A program made the position numbers and the translations under genes. The notes below the pieces were generated by a model. That model was not told the origin of the DNA. It did not search any database and was given only the letters and a program-made list of their open reading frames with translations. This document shows positions 12,358 through 23,166 of a stretch of DNA of 64,000 nt, piece after piece. The stretch comes from Lycium barbarum (taxonomy: Eukaryota; Streptophyta; Magnoliopsida; Solanales; Solanaceae), in NCBI RefSeq assembly GCF_019175385.1, contig NC_083337.1:50010938-50074937 (forward strand). Reading direction: 5' to 3'. Numbering within the stretch: position 1 is the first letter of the stretch; every line of letters begins with the position of its first letter.

Positions 12358-12546
12358 CATTTTCAAGACCTGCAGTTATCACATTCGCATCTGCGCTACT
12401 GGGCTTTTTATTGGTAGGGATTTGGGTAGTAAGCGAGAAAGTCACCACCATCCGTGTTCCTGATGCCGCACAAGATCCAAGAGGTTTCATGAGCCTCCGG
12501 CATGGCAGGACACCAGGGGAAGGCTTAAGACCAGACCCAAATAGCT
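12358..12546 (+). pseudogene. Exon-like fragment with a hydrophobic segment
   Basis: It is less AT-rich than its surroundings and open for about 60 codons to TAG at 12544. A plausible 3' splice site (TTTTCAAGACCTGCAG, ending 12375) precedes it. The reading begins with a hydrophobic stretch (Ala-Ser-Ala-Leu-Leu-Gly-Phe-Leu-Leu-Val-Gly-Ile-Trp) followed by a hydrophilic, Arg/Pro/Gly-rich tail ending near Arg-Pro-Asp-Pro-Asn-Ser. That layout recalls the end of a small membrane or secreted-peptide precursor, but I do not recognise it. No matching upstream exon is visible, so it may be a captured or orphan exon. Confidence 0.3.
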
Positions 12547-13327
12547 AACTTAATTTCCCAACCAATACAGCCAGAGGAGAGGGAATGATGACACAGGATT
12601 TCACACTTATACATAGGCATAGCATAGATTGACATATGTAGACTGTAACGACCCGTTTGGTCATTATAGTGTTTTGACCCATTTAACCTTGTTGACCCTT
12701 CCCCAAGTCCCGTTAGTATGATCTATGACTTAATAAAGTTATTGGGTTGCTTCCCGGAAGGTTCAAGTGTAAATTGAGTCATTGATGGAGAAGCTAGTTA
12801 AGTTAACGAGTTACAGTTGACCAAGGTCAACTTCATGTTAGGATGACCCCGTGTCAATGTTTTGGAAGTTCCAACAAGTTAATATGTTTTGGAACACCCT
12901 ATTTTTATAGTCCAACTCCGAACCATTACCCACAAGACCCCAAAGTCAGTTTTCAAGAGAGAAAAAGGCAAACTTCATTCCATTCTTTTGTAAAAGCATC
13001 TTGGAGGGTAAGTCCCCACCTTTATTTGTTCCTTTTCCTTTCTTCTTCAAGTTCCATGATTATTTTAATGTCCATCAATAGTGGGTGGAAATCCTAGAAT
13101 CCTAGAATTAGTAAACACTTAAATAATTAGTGGGTTGTTGATTAATCATCTAGGAGTATAGATTATCACTTTCTAGGAAGGAAATTTGATTTCTTATGGA
13201 TAAAATTGCATGTTTAGACTTAGGGTTCTAATAAAAATGAAAATTTTGTCCTAAAATCTATTTCAAAGGGTAAATTGATCAGAAACCCATGAATGGAAGG
13301 TTAATGATTGTAGACATAGAATTTATG

Positions 13328-15647
13328 TGTTACACCTCGGAAAATTTCCCGTTGGTACGCAAGTGAACGAACTAATGATGTGTGCGAGGAGTGTGAGTGT
13401 ATAATGTTTCATGATCAATGTGCGTAAATGGACGAGAATGATTAGAATGAAAAGTCGAGAAATGAGAAAAATTGAAAGTTGGCAAAACTGCCCAGTGGTC
13501 GTATAGTGCAAAATACGGACCGTAAAGTGCAATACGGTCCGTAAACTTGAAGTCGTAAACTGGAATGTCCAACTTCAACTTTCTGCCAGCCGAGGAAATG
13601 GCTAAATACGACCTGGTGGACGGACCGTAAAGTGATTTACGGCCCGTAAACCATGGTCGTAAATCACCATACATGCAGGCCAAAGTCTCTGGTCCTGCTT
13701 AAGCTTAAAGACGACCACAAGGGATGGTCCGTAAAGTGGAATACGGACCGTAAACCTCCATGGACGACCACTGTTCACCCAGCACAGATTTTCCAATTCA
13801 TTAAATATGAGGATCAAGACTTATTTTATTTCATTACAACATTACACTACATCTCTCTATAACTTCTCTCTACATTTATTATATGCGTTTTCAAGGATTA
13901 TAAGCCATCAATAACATTAAGACAAGTGAATCAAGGGTAAGGGAATCATCAAGGATCATCCAAATCAAGAAATCCAAATGGAGAAAAACTAGGGTTTTGC
14001 TCAAAGAAGAGTATTATCAACCAAAGCTTGTTCCTACAACTTCTAAGGTAAGATTCATGATTTTTACAAGATGTTTTAGGTATTGGAGAATTAAAATACA
14101 TGGATTGTAGAAAATGTGGTCAACTAGGTCATGAATGATGAATAGTGACATTTTGAGAAATAGTTTGAATTGAGTTATGAATGTTGTTATGTTGTGATAT
14201 GAATGTGTTATAAATGGTATTAAGATCATGAACTAAACACTTTAGACGAATGGACGAAGATGGGTGTTATGACCATGAATGTGGGTGAATTAGAGGCAAA
14301 TTGAGGAATCTAGATAATGTGGATAATGTGAATGACTAATGGCCATTGTTATGATATTAATGAAGGTATAAACGCTAGCATTGGAAGGGAACGTGCGAGT
14401 GTAGAATAGTTCGACGGAAAGGTATGTAAGGCTAACCCTTCTTTCATAAGGCATGGTTTTTGGCCAAATTCCTAATTCCTCTATATGAGTATATTGTCTT
14501 CACATGGTTGACATTCCGAGCTCATAAGCTCACGACCCTTGATATGTACTATGATTATACTATGTTCCTCGTATGACGAGTAAGTCCATAATGTAGATGT
14601 AACGATAATGATGAGGATAGTAATGATGATGAGAGTAAAATGAGATTAGAGATACTTACGAGCTATGATATATGTATATGTATGCCTATGAAGGGCTATG
14701 ATAAGACCCCGAGCTTATGATGCCGGGTAAAACTATATGTATATGACTATGTATAAAGTATGTATACGATTACGAAACGCGCGCACACCTCTGCAGATGG
14801 TACGGATAACCCTGATGCCTTGGTAGGGTCAGGTATGTATGACCTTGAGCCTTGGTTGGCCAAGCATGTATAAGACACCGATCCTATGAGGTCGGGTATG
14901 CTATGTATATGAAATGACTATGTATATAATATGAATATGAATGTGATAAGACTATGTATAAGAATACGAATAAGGACATGTATACGAATATGAGCACAAG
15001 TATGGTACGAGTATTATTATGGGATACGAACGACGATGTATGCAAGTAAGCGACATGATGATGATGATATTATTGTCTCCCCTCCTATGCTATTTCATAT
15101 GATATCTATTATGCTTCTATATTGATGTTGATCATGCTTTACATACTCAGTACATTCTTCGTACTGACGTCCTTTTATTTGTGGACGCTGTGTCATGCCC
15201 GCAGGTGCACAGGGAGACAGACTTGATCTATAGCTGCTTATTCAGAGATTGCATAGCAGAGCTCCATTTCTTTCGGAGCCGTAGCTTTTGGGTACTTATT
15301 CTTTTGTGTATATAATTATGGGCATAGCGGGGTCCTGTCCCACTCATACGATATGTCATACTCTTAGAGGCTCGTAGTCATGTGTATGTGGGTAGAGATG
15401 TTCGGCCATGTCGGCCCATGTTTTGTATATCTTTTGTTAGCCACGTCGGCCTTGTACTTATGATATGGCATAGATGCCTATGATATGTTAAAAGATGATG
15501 ACCGTCTAATGGGATCAATGTGATTAACGATAAGAAAAGCACGAATTGACTTATGGTTTACCTAGATGATATGTTATGTACGATAAGGGGGTGCCCGGGT
15601 GGGGTAGCACCAGGTGCTCGTCGCGGCCCCCTAGCCGGGTCTTGACA
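13328..15647 (+). mobile_element. 5' LTR of element 1
   Basis: Runs from TGTTACACCTCGG to GTCTTGACA. It holds the ACGGNCCGTAAA palindrome cassette (13514-13755), the donor-like AAAGGTATGTAAGG (intron start 14422), and paired hairpins at 15147-15167 and 15168-15187 with GCCCGCAG ending at 15204. Against the 3' LTR it has 14 extra bases near 13547, flanked by GTAAACT repeats, which suggests slippage. Confidence 0.95.
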
Positions 15648-15651
15648 AAAG

Positions 15652-15664
15652 TGGTGTCAGAGCA
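15652..15664 (+). promoter_or_regulatory. Primer-binding site (initiator Met tRNA)
   Basis: TGGTGTCAGAGCA begins 4 bp after the LTR end. It matches the plant initiator-tRNA-Met PBS (TGGTATCAGAGC) with one change, A to G at the fifth base. Confidence 0.9.
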
Positions 15665-15709
15665 GTTCAGTCCTAGGATGTGTCTACGAGCCGTGTCTAG
15701 TAGAGTCTT

Positions 15710-15743
15710 GGTTATGGGTGTGTTGCGCGCCACACTTATAAAC
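15710..15743 (+). ncRNA. Leader stem-loop with palindromic loop (GCGCGC)
   Basis: The 13-nt arms GGTTATGGGTGTG and CACACTTATAAAC pair at 12 of 13 positions, counting G-U pairs. They enclose the loop TTGCGCGC, whose last six bases are self-complementary. It starts 58 nt after the first base of the PBS. The same structure occurs in three other elements here with a different hexamer. A role in RNA dimerisation or packaging is inference by analogy with retroviral kissing loops. Confidence 0.75.
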
Positions 15744-15857
15744 AAGAAGCTGCGGACATTTTAGGAATATATGACCTTCTTTCTTCATAAGAATCGTGCG
15801 ATAGAGCTATGATGTAAGAAATTCTTGTTCCTAAATCGTGTGTTGTGTATTTCAGAG

Positions 15858-17072
15858 ATGCCTAAAAAGAAAAAGGCTACAGCAGCCCAAAAGGGCAAGA
15901 CGGTGGCAGAAAAGCGGGCTAAAAGAGCACCGCCACCGGTAGTAGAGGAAGATGAGTCCTAGAGTGCGGCTCAATCTCAGTCCTCCCAGACAGTGCCTAT
16001 TACCGAGGAGCACGTGGGAGCCTCAGCCCCAGCTCCAGCTCCTCCACCTAACACTTCGGGCCAAGACGTAAGAGAGGCCATTAATTTGTTGACTCAGTTG
16101 GTTACGGCCCAGACTCAGAGGCCAAGCGCAGGGCAAGGTGACAGGGCTGTTAGTGCAAGGGCCCGTGACTTCATTGCTTTGAAACCCCCGGAATTCTTTG
16201 GGTCGAAACCGGAGGAGGATCCCCAGGACTTTATTGATGGTATGCTAAGGACACTCCGGTTGATACATGATTCAGACACTGAGTCGGTAGAGCTAGCGTC
16301 CTATAGATTAAGAGATATCTCGATCCAGTGGTATACAGTATGGATGGCTTCGCGGGAAGCCAATGCACCTCCGCCGGTATGGCAAGAGTTTGTCGATGCT
16401 TTTCTCCGTCACTACATGCCTCCAGAAGTTCGGCGAGCTAGGGCCGATAAATTCTTGAATTTGAGGCAAGGTAACATGAGTGCTACAGAGTATAGTCTCC
16501 GCTTTAACTCCTTGGCCAGGCATGCTTCGGCCATGGTAGCAGATATGGGCGATCGGGTGCACCGATTTGTGAAAGGCCTAGGGCCACACTTGATGGATAA
16601 ATGCTTAACTGCATCCCTTCAGGATGGCATGGATATTGCACGCATTCAGGCACATGCTCAGGAATTAGAGGAACACCTACAGCAGCGGAGAAATGAACGT
16701 GAGCAGGATAGGGGCCATAACAAGAGGGCCAGACCTTCGGGTTCGAGGAGCGAGTCCAGGGGTGGACACAGACAACATCTTCCCAGCCATTCAGGCTATT
16801 CTATGACCAGTCCACCTCCACGGTTTTCAGGCCAGGGCCTTGATAGATCTGCTCGTTCAGGGACGAGTCCGAGTTATACAGGGCCTCAGTTCAGAGGTGA
16901 TTTGGGCCAGTCAAGGCCACCCGTACCACCGTGTTCCCAGTGTGGGAAGATGCATTGGGGTCGATGCCAATTTGGTTCAGATGATTGCTATTCATGTGGT
17001 CGGCCAGACCATATTATGCGTGATTGCCCCTCAGTACATGAAGAGGTAGGACCCATCCATCAGGGTCGGTAG
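15858..17072 (+). pseudogene. gag: gag (element 1), interrupted
   Basis: Capsid/nucleocapsid polyprotein part. The natural start is ATG 15858, followed by a Lys-rich N-terminus as in the relative at 55730. An in-frame TAG at 15960-15962 interrupts it; the frame is open again from 15993 to 17072 (359 residues). The Retrotrans_gag region lies at about residues 70-215 of that part (conserved Trp in the QWY and VWQEF motifs). A CX2CX4HX4C zinc knuckle is at residues 332-345. A frameshift at about 17055-17068 separates gag from protease, which is normally continuous with it in this clade. The frame could be translated only from an internal Met. Confidence 0.9.
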
Positions 17073-18187
17073 CCGGATCTTCGGCATCTGTACGCCCTAC
17101 GGGGCCAGGTTCACATGCGCCAGTCGGCCATGGTAGAGGTAGAGGCAGAGGCAGAGCTCCCAGTACTAGCGGTCCTCAGCACCGTATTTATGCTTTGGCT
17201 GGACGCCAAGATCTTGAGTCTTCTCCTGATGTGGTCACAGGTATATTATCGGTATTCTCTCATGATGTATATGCTTTGATTGATCCGGGCTCCACATTAT
17301 CATATGTTACTCCATATATTGCGGGTCGATTTATAATTGAGCCGGAGTCTATCAAACCTTTTGAGGTGTCTACACCCGTGGGTGACTCGGTAATAGCTAG
17401 CCGAGTATATAGGAATTGTGTGATTGTAATTTGTGATCGTCGTACCATGATTGATTTGCATGAGCTAGAAATGGTAGATTTTGACGTTATTATGGGCATG
17501 GATTGGTTGGCTTCTTGTTACGCCAATGTTGATTGCCGAATGAAGATGGTTCGTTTCCAGTTTCCGGGAGAACCAGTCTTAGAATGGAAAGGGAATGCGG
17601 CATCACCAAAAGGTAGGTTTATTTCCTATCTAAAGGCAAGGAAGATGATCACGAAAGGGTGTATTTATCACCTAGTGCGAGTTCAAGATGTAGAAGCTGA
17701 GTCGCCGACTCTTCAGTCAGTTCCGGTAGTGAACGAATTTCTGGATGTGTTCCCGGAAGAGCTTCCAGGCCTTCCTCCCGAGCGAGAGATAGATTTTGCG
17801 ATTGATGTGTTGCCAAACACTAATCCCATATCTATTCCTCCCTATAGGATGGCACCCGCAGAGTTGAAAGAGTTGAAGGAGCAATTGAAAGACTTGCTTG
17901 AAAAAGGCTTCATTAGGCCTAGTTCATCCCCGTGGGGAGCACCCGTATTGTTCGTCCGGAAGAAGGATGGCTCCTTGAGAATGTGCATTGATTATCGGCA
18001 ATTGAATAAAGTGACAATTAAGAACAAGTATCCCCTCCCGAGGATTGATGATTTATTTGATCAATTGCTAGGTGCCAAATGGTTTTCAAAGATTGATTTG
18101 AGGTCCGGGTATCACCAAGTAAGAGTTAGGGAGAAAGATATCCCTAAGACAACTTTCAGAACAAGATATGGCCATTTCGAGTTCTGA
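17062..18187 (+). pseudogene. pol: Protease and N-terminal RT (element 1)
   Basis: Open from the frameshift to TGA at 18185-18187; the first internal Met is at 17195. The aspartic protease active site reads Leu-Ile-Asp-Pro-Gly-Ser, with the catalytic Asp at residue 30 from that Met. Reverse transcriptase begins near residue 168 and includes the conserved MAPAEL block, the [16 protein letters not shown] fingers and the [12 protein letters not shown] motif with the first catalytic Asp. The TGA replaces a codon between the conserved Phe-Glu-Phe and Val-Met-Ser-Phe-Gly-Leu blocks, so it is a point nonsense mutation inside RT. The downstream frame is the same. Confidence 0.9.
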
Positions 18188-18190
18188 GTA

Positions 18191-19990
18191 ATGTCGTTTG
18201 GACTAACTAATGCACCGGCAGTGTTTATGGACTTAATGAACAATGTATTCAGGCCTTTTCTGGATCTATTCGTGATTATATTCATCGATGATATCCTAGT
18301 GTATTCTAGATCCGATGCAGAACATGCGGATCACTTGCGTATTGTCCTTGGAGTTCTTCGAACCCGAGAGTTATTCGCGAAGTTTTCCAAATGCGAGTTT
18401 TGGTTGAACTCAGTGGCATTTCTGGGCCACATTGTTGTAGCTGACGGTATTCGAGTGGATAGCCAAAAGATTGAGGCAGTGAAGACTTGGCCAAGGCCCA
18501 CGACCCCTACGGAGGTTCGTAGCTTTTTGGGCTTAGCAGGTTATTACAGAAGATTTGTTGAGGATTTCTCTTCTATTTATGCACCGCTCACCAAGTTGAC
18601 TCAGAAGTCAGCTAAGTTTCAATGGACAGATGCTTGCGAGCGTAGTTTCCAAGAGTTGAAAGACCGACTGACTTCAGCCCCAGTCTTGACACTTCCAGAG
18701 GGATTGGAAGGATTTGTTATTTATTGTGATGCTTCAGGCGTCGGGCTAGGCTGTGTATTGATGCAAAATGGTAAGGTGATTGCGTATGCTTCTAGACAAT
18801 TACGGAAACATGAGCAGAATTATCCTACCCATGACTTAGAATTGGCCGCGGTGGTCCATGCTTTAAAGATATGGAGACATTACTTATATGGTGTCCACGT
18901 GGATATTTATACATATCATAAGAGTCTCCAGTACATCTTCAAGCAGAAAGAGTTGAATTTGCGGCAACGACGATGGCTAGAGTTGCTAAAATACTATGAT
19001 GTTGAAATCCTGTACCACCCCGGAAAGGCAAATGTTGTGGCAGATGCTCTTAGCCGTAGGTCGATGGGAAGTCTAAGTGATGTACGACCTGAAAAGAAAG
19101 AGATGGCCCGTGATCTTCAGCAGTTAGCTAGCCTAGGAGTCCGAGTGGTGGACTCAGGTAGCAGCGGAGCTACTATTCAGAATTCAGCAGTTTCATCGTT
19201 AGTAGCGGAAGTAAAAGAGCGACAATATGAGGATTCCATACTAATGCAGTACAGAGATACACTCCCTCAGAAGGAGTCATCATTTGACATTTCGGAAGAC
19301 GGAGTTCTCCGATGTCGAGGCAGGTTATGTGTTCCCGATGTGGCAGGTCTACGCCATCAGATTTTGCGAGAAGCTCATTGTTCCCGTTACTCTGTTCACC
19401 CCGGAGCGACGAAAATGTATCATGATCTTAAGACTATATATTGGTGGAATGGGATGAAGAAAGACGTAGCGGAATTCGTAGCTCAGTGTCCTAATTGCCA
19501 ACAAGTGAAGATAGAAAATCAAAAGCCGGGTGGCTTATTGCAAGCTATAGAAATCCCAACTTGGAAGTGGGAAGTGATTAATATGGATTTCATTACAGGG
19601 TTACCCCGTTCTCGACGTAAATATGATTCTATATGGGTGATTGTGGATAGGCTCACAAAGTCAGTGCATTTCTTACTGGTCAGAACGACCTATATGGCAG
19701 AAGATTATGACAAGCTTTATCTTAAAGAGATAGTGAGACTCCATGGCGTTCCGGTATCTATTATCTCCGATAGAGGAACTCAGTTTACAGCCAAGTTTTC
19801 GGGGTCTTTCCAAGAAGGTTTAGGGACCCAAGTGCGCCTAAGCACGACATTTCACCCACAGACCGATCGGCAAGCTGAACGTACTATTCAGACTCTTGAA
19901 GATATGTTATGGGCATGTATGATAGATTTTGGAGGAAATTGGGATGACCATTTGTCACTCATTGAGTTTGCTTACAATAACAGTTTCTAG
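18191..19990 (+). pseudogene. pol: RT C-terminal half, RNase H and integrase core (element 1)
   Basis: 599 codons in the same frame as the upstream RT. The RT catalytic box is Phe-Ile-Asp-Asp at residues 31-34. RNase H follows with CDAS, the DLELAAV glutamate and ADALSR, but the third acidic position is Tyr (codon 242, TAT at 18914-18916) where the family has Asp, so RNase H is probably inactive. The integrase has an HHCC zinc region ending Cys-Pro-Asn-Cys. Its core carries Asp (MDFITGLP), Asp (SDRGTQF) and Glu exactly 35 residues further on, so DD35E is intact. A small deletion near 19985 shifts the frame to TAG at 19988-19990. Confidence 0.92.
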
Positions 19991-20654
19991 CATTCAAATG
20001 GCACCGTATGAAGCTCTATATGGGCGAAAGTGTAGATCCCCAATTGGGTGGTTTGAAACCGGAGAAGCTAAGTTGATAGGGCCAGACTTGGTCCAGCAAG
20101 CAATAGAGAAAGTTAGGCTCATACAAGATCGGTTGCTAGCGGCTTAAAGTCGTCAGAAGTCCTATGCGGATAATCGTCGAAGAGACTTAGAGTTTGAAGT
20201 GAAAGATTGGGTATTCTTGAAAGTGTCGCCGATGAAGGGCGTGATGAGATTTGGCAAAAAGGGGAAGCTCAGTCCCCGGTATATTGGGCCATACGAAATT
20301 GTGCGCAAAATAGGCAAAGTGGCCTATGAGCTAGATCTACCTCCAGATTTGGAGTCAGTCCATCCAGTATTTCATGTCTCGATGCTTCGGAAGTGTGTTG
20401 GAGATCCTACGAGGATCGTCCCAGTGAATGATATTCAAGTGACAGAAAAGTTAACTTATGATGAAATACCCATTGCCATATTAGATAGGCAAGTACGGAG
20501 GCTTAGAAACAAAGAAGTGGCCTCAATTAAAGTTCTGTGGAGAAATAACAATCGAGAGGAAATGACATGGGAAGTGGAAGAGAATATGCGATCCAAATAC
20601 CCACATTTATTTCGTCCCTTGGAAGAAGTCCAAGATGAGACGTCAAAATCATAA
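19991..20654 (+). pseudogene. pol: Integrase C-terminus and chromodomain (element 1)
   Basis: Continues the polyprotein in a new frame after the small deletion, with conserved PYEALYGRKCRSP-type text. TAA at 20145-20147 replaces a Gln-like position. The frame is then open from about 20148 to TAA after 20654. It contains the integrase GPYEI and VHPVFHVSMLRKC blocks, then a chromodomain-like segment (ILDRQVRRLRNKE ... WEVEE). The chromodomain in this clade targets insertion to modified histones in heterochromatin (family knowledge). The stop count indicates pseudogene status. Confidence 0.88.
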
Positions 20655-20824
20655 GGTATGCATGTTTTCCCTTTTATACATTCAGGTTGTGTGTGGCCAA
20701 ATTTCTAGTGCTGTTGTATTATTGCACTGTGAGGCATTGATATTGTGGGTTGTTGTGACAGGGTGGTAGTGCCACATTACAGAGGAAACTCTGGCGAAAT
20801 TTTTATAGAATTCCCCAAGCCTTT

Positions 20825-20860
20825 AACATTCGAGGACGAATGTTCCTAAGAGGGGTAGAA
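20825..20860 (+). promoter_or_regulatory. Stem-loop and polypurine tract before the 3' LTR
   Basis: AACATTCGAGGACGAATGTT (20825-20844) has 8-bp perfect arms around AGGA. The purine-rich tract at about 20848-20860 (AGAGGGGTAGAA) directly precedes the LTR TG and is the expected plus-strand primer. The same 20 bases occur at 52398-52417 before another 3' LTR. Confidence 0.85.
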
Positions 20861-23166
20861 TGTTACTCCTCAGAAAATTTCCCGTTGGTACGCAAGTGAA
20901 CGAACTAATGATGTGTGCGAGGAGTGTGAGTGTATAATGTTTCATGATCAATGTGCGTAAATGGACGAGAATGATTAGAATGAAAAGTTGAGAAATGAGA
21001 AAAATTGAAAGTTGGCAAAACTGCCCAGTGGTCGTATAGTGCAAAATACGGACCGTAAAGTGCAATACGGTCCGTAAACTGGCATGTCCAACTTCAACTT
21101 TCTGTCAGCCGAGGAAATGGCTAAATACGACCTGGTGGACGGACCGTAAAGTGATTTACGGCCCGTAAACCATGGTCGTAAATCACCATACATGCAGGCC
21201 AAAGTCTCTGGTCCTGCTTAAGCTTAAAGACGACCACAAGGGATGGTCCGTAAAGTGGAATACGGACCGTAAACCTCCATGGACGACCACTGTTCACCCA
21301 GCACAGATTTTCCAATTCATTAAATATGAGGATCAAGACTTATTTTATTTCATTACAACATTACACCACTTCTCTCTATAACTTCTCTCTACATTTATTG
21401 TATGAGTTTTCAAGGATTATAAGCCATCAATAACATTAAGACAAGTGAATCAAGGGTAAGGGAATCATCAAGGATCATCCAAATCAAGAAATCCAAATGG
21501 AGAAAAACTAGGGTTTTGCACAAAGAAGAGTATTATCAACCAAAGCTTGTTCCTACAACTTCTAAGGTAAGATTCATGATTTTTACAATATGTTTTAGGT
21601 ATTGGAGAATTAAAATACATGGATTGGAGAAAATGTGGTCAACTAGGTCATGAATGATGAATAGTGACATTTTGAGAAATAGTTTGAATTGAGTTATGAA
21701 TGTTGTTGTGTTGTGATATGAATGTGTTATAAATGGTATTAAGATCATGAACTAAACACTTTAGACGAATGGACGAAGATGGGTGTTATGACCATGAATG
21801 TGGGTGAATTAGAGGCAAATTGAGGAATCTAGATAATGTGGATAATGTGAATGACTAATGGCCATTGTTATGATATTAATGAAGGTATAAACGCTAGCAT
21901 TGGAAGGGAACGTGCGAGTGTAGAATAGTTCGACGGAAAGGTATGTAAGGCTAACCCTTCTTTCATAAGGCATGGTTCTTGGCCAAATTCCTAATTCCTC
22001 TATATGAGTATGTTGTCTTCACATGGTTGACATTCCGAGCTCATAAGCTCACGACCCTTGATATGTACTATGATTATACTATGTTCCTCGTATGACGAGT
22101 AAGTCCATAATGTAGATGTAACGATAATGATGAGGATAGTAATGATGATGAGAGTAAAATGAGATTAGAGATACTTACGAGCTATGATATATGTATATGT
22201 ATGCCTATGAAGGGCTATGATAAGACCCCGAGCTTATGATGCCGGGTAAAACTATATGTATATGACTATGTATAAAGTATGTATACGATTACGAAACGCG
22301 CGCACACCTCTGCAGATGGTACGGATAACCCTGATGCCTTGGTAGGGTCAGGTATGTATGACCTTGAGCCTTGGTTGGCCAAGCATGTATAAGACACCGA
22401 TCCTATGAGGTCGGGTATGCTATGTATATGAAATGACTATGTATATAATATGAATATGAATGTGATAAGACTATGTATAAGAATACGAATAAGGACATGT
22501 ATACGAATATGAGCACAAGTATGGTACGAGTATTATTATGGGATACGAACGACGATGTATGCAAGTAAGCGACATGATGATGATGATATTATTGTCTCCC
22601 CTCCTATGCTATTTCATATGATATCTATTATGCTTCTATATTGATGTTGATCATGCTTTACATACTCAGTACATTCTTCGTACTGACGTCCTTTTATTTG
22701 TGGACGCTGTGTCATGCCCGCAGGTGCACAGGGAGACAGACTTGATCTATAGCTGCTTATTCAGAGATTGCATAGCAGAGCTCCATTTCTTTCGGAGCCG
22801 TAGCTTTTGGGTACTTATTCTTTTGTGTATATAATTATGGGCATAGCGGGGTCCTGTCCCACTCATACGATATGTCATACTCTTAGAGGCTCGTAGTCAT
22901 GTGTATGTGGGTAGAGATGTTCGGCCATGTCGGCCCATGTTTTGTATATCTTTTGTTAGCCACGTCGGCCTTGTACTTATGATATGGCATAGATGCCTAT
23001 GATATGTTAAAAGATGATGGTCGTCTAATGGGATCAATGTGATTAACGATAAGAAAAGCACGAATTGACTTATGGTTCACCTAGATGATATGTTATGTAC
23101 GATAAGGGGGTGCCCGGGTGGGGTAGCACCGGGTGCTCGTCGCGGCCCCCTAGCCGGGTCGTGACA
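20861..23166 (+). mobile_element. 3' LTR of element 1
   Basis: Begins TGTTACTCCTCAG and ends GGGTCGTGACA. Nearly identical to the 5' LTR at a fixed offset of 7519 bp after the indel. Donor-like site at 21941; hairpin/acceptor module at 22666-22723. TTATG follows at 23167. Confidence 0.95.

Larger units (their letters stand above)
13328..23166 (+). mobile_element. Complete Tekay-like chromovirus (element 1), TSD TTATG
   Basis: Structurally complete: LTR (13328-15647), primer site, leader stem-loop, gag, protease, RT, RNase H, integrase, chromodomain, polypurine tract, LTR (20861-23166). TTATG is duplicated at 13323-13327 and 23167-23171. Domain order (PR-RT-RH-INT-chromodomain) places it among chromoviruses, and the chromodomain tail ending Tyr-Pro-His-Leu-Phe is Tekay-like. 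LTR lengths are 2320 and 2306 bp; the 14-bp difference is one indel, and I see only scattered substitutions, so insertion is fairly recent. The coding region nevertheless has two or more frameshifts and three in-frame stops, so this copy cannot make its own proteins. Confidence 0.95.

Noticed and set aside
13328..23166. Segmental duplication (two nearly identical 2.3-kb copies)
   Set aside because: The copies are the two LTRs of one element, shown by PBS, purine tract and TSD.
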